This document shows, one piece after another, positions 23,036 through 25,100 of a DNA stretch of 25,100 nt (position 1 is the first letter of the stretch; the number at the start of each line of letters is the position of its first letter). The stretch comes from Treponema sp. UBA3662 (GTDB lineage Bacteria; Spirochaetota; Spirochaetia; Treponematales; Treponemataceae). Position numbers and translations under genes: made by a program. Under the pieces are notes generated by a model. It worked only from the letters and a program-made list of their open reading frames with translations. It was not told where the DNA came from and searched no databases. The stretch covers positions 1-25,100 of the forward strand of contig DFJV01000064.1 in assembly GCA_002373205.1 (NCBI GenBank). The letters run 5' to 3'.

Positions 23036-23860
23036 ATGTTTTTTCCGCTGACTTCAAGGCCGTTTTCTTGTTCAGGCTACCGCGAACTTCTCCCTTCAAA
23101 GGAACTCGCTCCTTATGTACGTGCCTTTTGGACTTCGGGGAATGAAGTTTTACCCGCCCCAATTATTCCTGATTTGTGCGCAGACATCATAATTGCGACA
23201 GACGGAACAGAAAATGAATCTGACGGACGCGAAATTTCTTCCATGTTTTTTTGCGGTGTGAGCGACAAAATGTTTACATCAGTTCATTCACAAGGCCTGC
23301 ACAGACGGCTTTTTGGAATCCGATTTTACGCATGGCAGGCTTCCGTTTTTTCTGACGAGCCGCTTTTAAAAACTGCGAACGGATTCTTTGGCCTGGAATT
23401 ACATTTTTTGACAGCCAGAAAACTTCTGCTTGCAAAGCTTTCGCCTGTTATGAATCTTGAAGAATTCAAGCAGGTTGCCGAAGAAACGCTTCTTGAACTT
23501 CTTGCCCGTCCCGATTCAAAAATACCGGAACAGAATCCGCTTGTCATGGACGCAATAATCCAGATGATTCGCACCCGTGGCTCTCAAAATCTTTCTTCCC
23601 TGCTCAAAGACATTCATGCAAGCGAACGCCAACTGGAACGATTTTTTGCGAAAACGCTTTCCCTCTCGCCCAAAAAAGTTTCGTCGCTCATACGCTATCA
23701 GAGCCTGTGGCAGAGTGTCTGCCTTTCAAAAAAGTTTGACATACAGGACGCTGTCGCCGACTTTGGCTATTTTGATCAGGCACATCTTCTTAACGACTTT
23801 AAAAAATTCCACGGAATGAATCTTGCTCAAGCCCGCAAAATCGCACTCGGTGCAAAATAA
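23036..23860 (+). CDS. AraC-family transcriptional regulator
   Basis: 274 residues. The C-terminal about 95 residues form the double helix-turn-helix DNA-binding domain (NLSSLLKDIHASERQLERFFAKTLSLSPKKVSSLIRYQ, then DIQDAVADFGYFDQAHLLNDFKKFHGMNLAQ). The N-terminal part (PSKELAPYVRAFWTSG, IPDLCADIIIATDG, FGIRFYAWQA) matches the small-molecule sensing half of the AraC branch with a DUF6597-like domain. Effector unknown. ATG 23036 is chosen over an upstream in-frame TTG at 23000 because a promoter overlaps the latter. It probably controls the VOC gene 88 bases downstream, or itself. Confidence 0.88.
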   Translation: MFFPLTSRPFSCSGYRELLPSKELAPYVRAFWTSGNEVLPAPIIPDLCADIIIATDGTENESDGREISSMFFCGVSDKMFTSVHSQGLHRRLFGIRFYAWQASVFSDEPLLKTANGFFGLELHFLTARKLLLAKLSPVMNLEEFKQVAEETLLELLARPDSKIPEQNPLVMDAIIQMIRTRGSQNLSSLLKDIHASERQLERFFAKTLSLSPKKVSSLIRYQSLWQSVCLSKKFDIQDAVADFGYFDQAHLLNDFKKFHGMNLAQARKIALGAK

Positions 23861-23948
23861 CTGTCGGATTTTTACAATACGCGGCATAAAATCTGTTATA
23901 TACTACTTCTATGCAGTAGCGTTAACGCGGAGTTTGCAAGGAGAAAAA

Positions 23949-24341
23949 ATGAAACTTGAAGGATTTGGAATTTTCGTAAAGGACATGCCAACGATGGTGC
24001 GCTTTTACCGCGACGTTCTTGGCTTTGAAATCAAAGAAGAAGAAAACACGACGAACGTTTTTCTAGAAAAAGACGGAACCTTGTTTTTGCTGTACGGCAG
24101 AGGTGACATTGAAAAGATGACCAATTCAAAATTCAGCTATGCCAAAAAAATCAGCGGACACTTTGAGATTGCCCTGGGCGTTGAAAATTACGCTGCTGTA
24201 GACAAAACCTTTGCGGAAGTAACGGCAAATGGAGCGCAACCCGTTATGCCGCCAACAACGGAGCCGTGGGGGCAGCGCACATGCTACATTGCCGACCCGG
24301 AAGGCAACCTTGTTGAAATAGGTTCGTTCGTAAAGGAATAA
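23949..24341 (+). CDS. VOC-family (glyoxalase/bleomycin-resistance fold) protein
   Basis: 130 residues, single VOC domain of the usual size. Typical features are FGIFVKDMPTMVRFYRDVLGFEI at the N-terminus, HFEIALGV in the middle, and the closing CYIADPEGNLVEIGSF with a metal-ligand-type Glu. It may bind or modify a small electrophile or drug; the substrate cannot be assigned. ATG 23949 is fixed by AAGGAG six bases upstream. It follows the AraC regulator on the same strand; read-through or a weak own promoter around 23871-23904 are both possible. Confidence 0.88.
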   Translation: MKLEGFGIFVKDMPTMVRFYRDVLGFEIKEEENTTNVFLEKDGTLFLLYGRGDIEKMTNSKFSYAKKISGHFEIALGVENYAAVDKTFAEVTANGAQPVMPPTTEPWGQRTCYIADPEGNLVEIGSFVKE

Positions 24342-24372
24342 AGTGTGCTGACAAAAACTCGCTTAGTATATA

Positions 24373-24390
24373 TAGTTTGTATACAAACTA
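24373..24390 (+). promoter_or_regulatory. Perfect 18-bp palindrome, likely MarR-type operator
   Basis: TAGTTTGTATACAAACTA reads the same on both strands. It lies 17 bases before ATG 24408 next to AT-rich -10-like sequence (TATATA at 24368-24373), and the operon's second gene encodes a MarR regulator. A dimeric winged-helix repressor binding here is a reasonable inference. Confidence 0.7.
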
Positions 24391-24407
24391 ATTAACCGGA
24401 GCGAAAA

Positions 24408-24890
24408 ATGAATATTAAGGACGTTGTAAAAGTAATCCAGGCATCGGAATGCGCGCAAATTGCAACTTTTGGAAAAGACGAAACGGAAGGCTTCCCGGAA
24501 ATCCGTGCGCTTTTGAATCTTGCAAATCCAAAAAAATATCCAAAGCTAAAAGACAAGGCGATTAGTGTTGACGGTGAGACTGTCACGATTTATTTTACGA
24601 CAAACACTTCTTCGCGCAAAATCAAGCAAATCCGCGCCAACAACAACGTGTGCCTTTATTTTGTTCTTCCCAAAAAGTTCAAGGGAATTTCCGCAATCGG
24701 AACGATGGAAGAAGTTACGGACATGAACCTTAAAAAGGATTTTTGGCAGACCGGCTGGCTCATTTACTATCACAAGGGACCAACCGACCCAGATTACACG
24801 CTTATGAAGTTCACCTCAAAATACATGCACTGCTGGGGCAACTTGGGCATCCACAATTTTGGGCAGCCTGTAAATTCCATCGACAAATAG
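24408..24890 (+). CDS. Pyridoxamine 5'-phosphate oxidase-fold (split-barrel flavin) protein
   Basis: 160 residues. Split-barrel pattern of the PPOX family: CAQIATFGKDETEGFPEIRALLNL near the N-terminus, TIYFTTNTSSRKIKQIRANNNVCLYFV in the middle and GTMEEVTD after it; the C-terminal part (DPDYTLMKFTSKYMHCWGN) is typical of the general-stress-like branch. Probably binds FMN and/or a deazaflavin or heme; reaction unknown. CGGAG precedes ATG 24408. It is the first gene of an operon with a MarR regulator 19 bases downstream, behind a perfect palindrome. Confidence 0.85.
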   Translation: MNIKDVVKVIQASECAQIATFGKDETEGFPEIRALLNLANPKKYPKLKDKAISVDGETVTIYFTTNTSSRKIKQIRANNNVCLYFVLPKKFKGISAIGTMEEVTDMNLKKDFWQTGWLIYYHKGPTDPDYTLMKFTSKYMHCWGNLGIHNFGQPVNSIDK

Positions 24891-24909
24891 GCGTAAAAGG
24901 CGCGGTGAT

Positions 24910-25100
24910 ATGAAAAACGGTCAGACGGAAGGCGGAACTCTTATCTCGCAAATAAACCAAGTGTGCCAGCGCGTTTGGCATGCCGTGTTAAGCCGCCACG
25001 GATTGGAAGACCTTGCCGGTGCGCGGGGCAGGGTGATTTTTGCCCTGTGGGGCGAAGACAAGGTTCCCATAAAAAAATTGGTGGAAAAAACAAGCTTGGA
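24910..25100 (+). CDS. MarR-family transcriptional regulator, 3' end missing
   Basis: ATG 24910 opens a frame of 63 codons that runs off the window. The protein (GGTLISQINQVCQRVWHAV, then LAGARGRVIFALWGED and PIKKLVEKTSL) matches the first dimerisation helix and the start of the winged helix of MarR regulators. It lies 19 bases after the PPOX gene on the same strand, so self-regulation of the pair through the palindrome at 24373-24390 is likely. Effector unknown; oxidants or aromatic compounds are common in this family. Confidence 0.78.
   Translation, partial: MKNGQTEGGTLISQINQVCQRVWHAVLSRHGLEDLAGARGRVIFALWGEDKVPIKKLVEKTSL

Noticed and set aside
1..25100. CRISPR arrays, tRNA or rRNA genes, transposases, phage genes
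   Set aside because: None were recognised on either strand by eye; no regularly spaced repeats or transposase motifs were seen.

Overview
The window most likely comes from an anaerobic spirochaete, probably a host-associated Treponema. This rests on protein character: superoxide reductase, rubrerythrin and a rubredoxin fusion; a CheA-receiver hybrid; a GAF/TPR-type class III cyclase; and HAMP-less chemoreceptors with an unusual tip. DNA is moderately AT-rich, with good AGGAG ribosome sites and some TTG starts. No rRNA, tRNA, CRISPR or insertion sequence was seen, and no gene-free stretch exceeds 300 bases.

Layout. 1-1453 (+): oxygen-defence genes (3' part of a superoxide reductase, flavin reductase-rubredoxin fusion, rubrerythrin), closed by a terminator. 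1526-3609 (-): NUDIX-HD fusion followed by two GNAT acetyltransferases. 3737-4468 (+): HAD phosphatase, converging on 4465-6324 (-): methyltransferase, sugar O-acetyltransferase and NAD(P)H oxidoreductase. 6568-7095 (+): HXXEE membrane protein. 7097-22289 (-): a long same-strand block (below). 22525-24341 (+): a decayed gene, an AraC regulator and a VOC protein. 24408-25100 (+): a PPOX-fold protein and the start of a MarR regulator behind a perfect palindrome.

The centre of interest is 7097-20635 (-), a tightly packed, often overlapping run: adenosine/adenine deaminase-chemoreceptor fusion, dCache chemoreceptor, CheW, divergent CheW-like protein, CheB, CheR, CheA-receiver, class III adenylate cyclase, six-helix chemoreceptor, TetR regulator. 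A methyltransferase and a PhzF-like protein lie upstream on the same strand and may share its promoter. There is no CheY. The cyclase is the obvious candidate output, so this looks like a chemosensory pathway controlling cAMP with a purine deaminase built into one receptor. The cyclase receiver-like domain has lost its phosphoacceptor Asp, so any control is unlikely to be simple phosphotransfer.

The deaminase and receptor halves are joined in frame exactly across a run of ten A. Gain or loss of one A stops translation within a few codons, giving a free, apparently complete deaminase, while the receptor half has no start codon of its own ahead of its first membrane helix. This suggests a slippage-controlled switch between free enzyme and enzyme-receptor.
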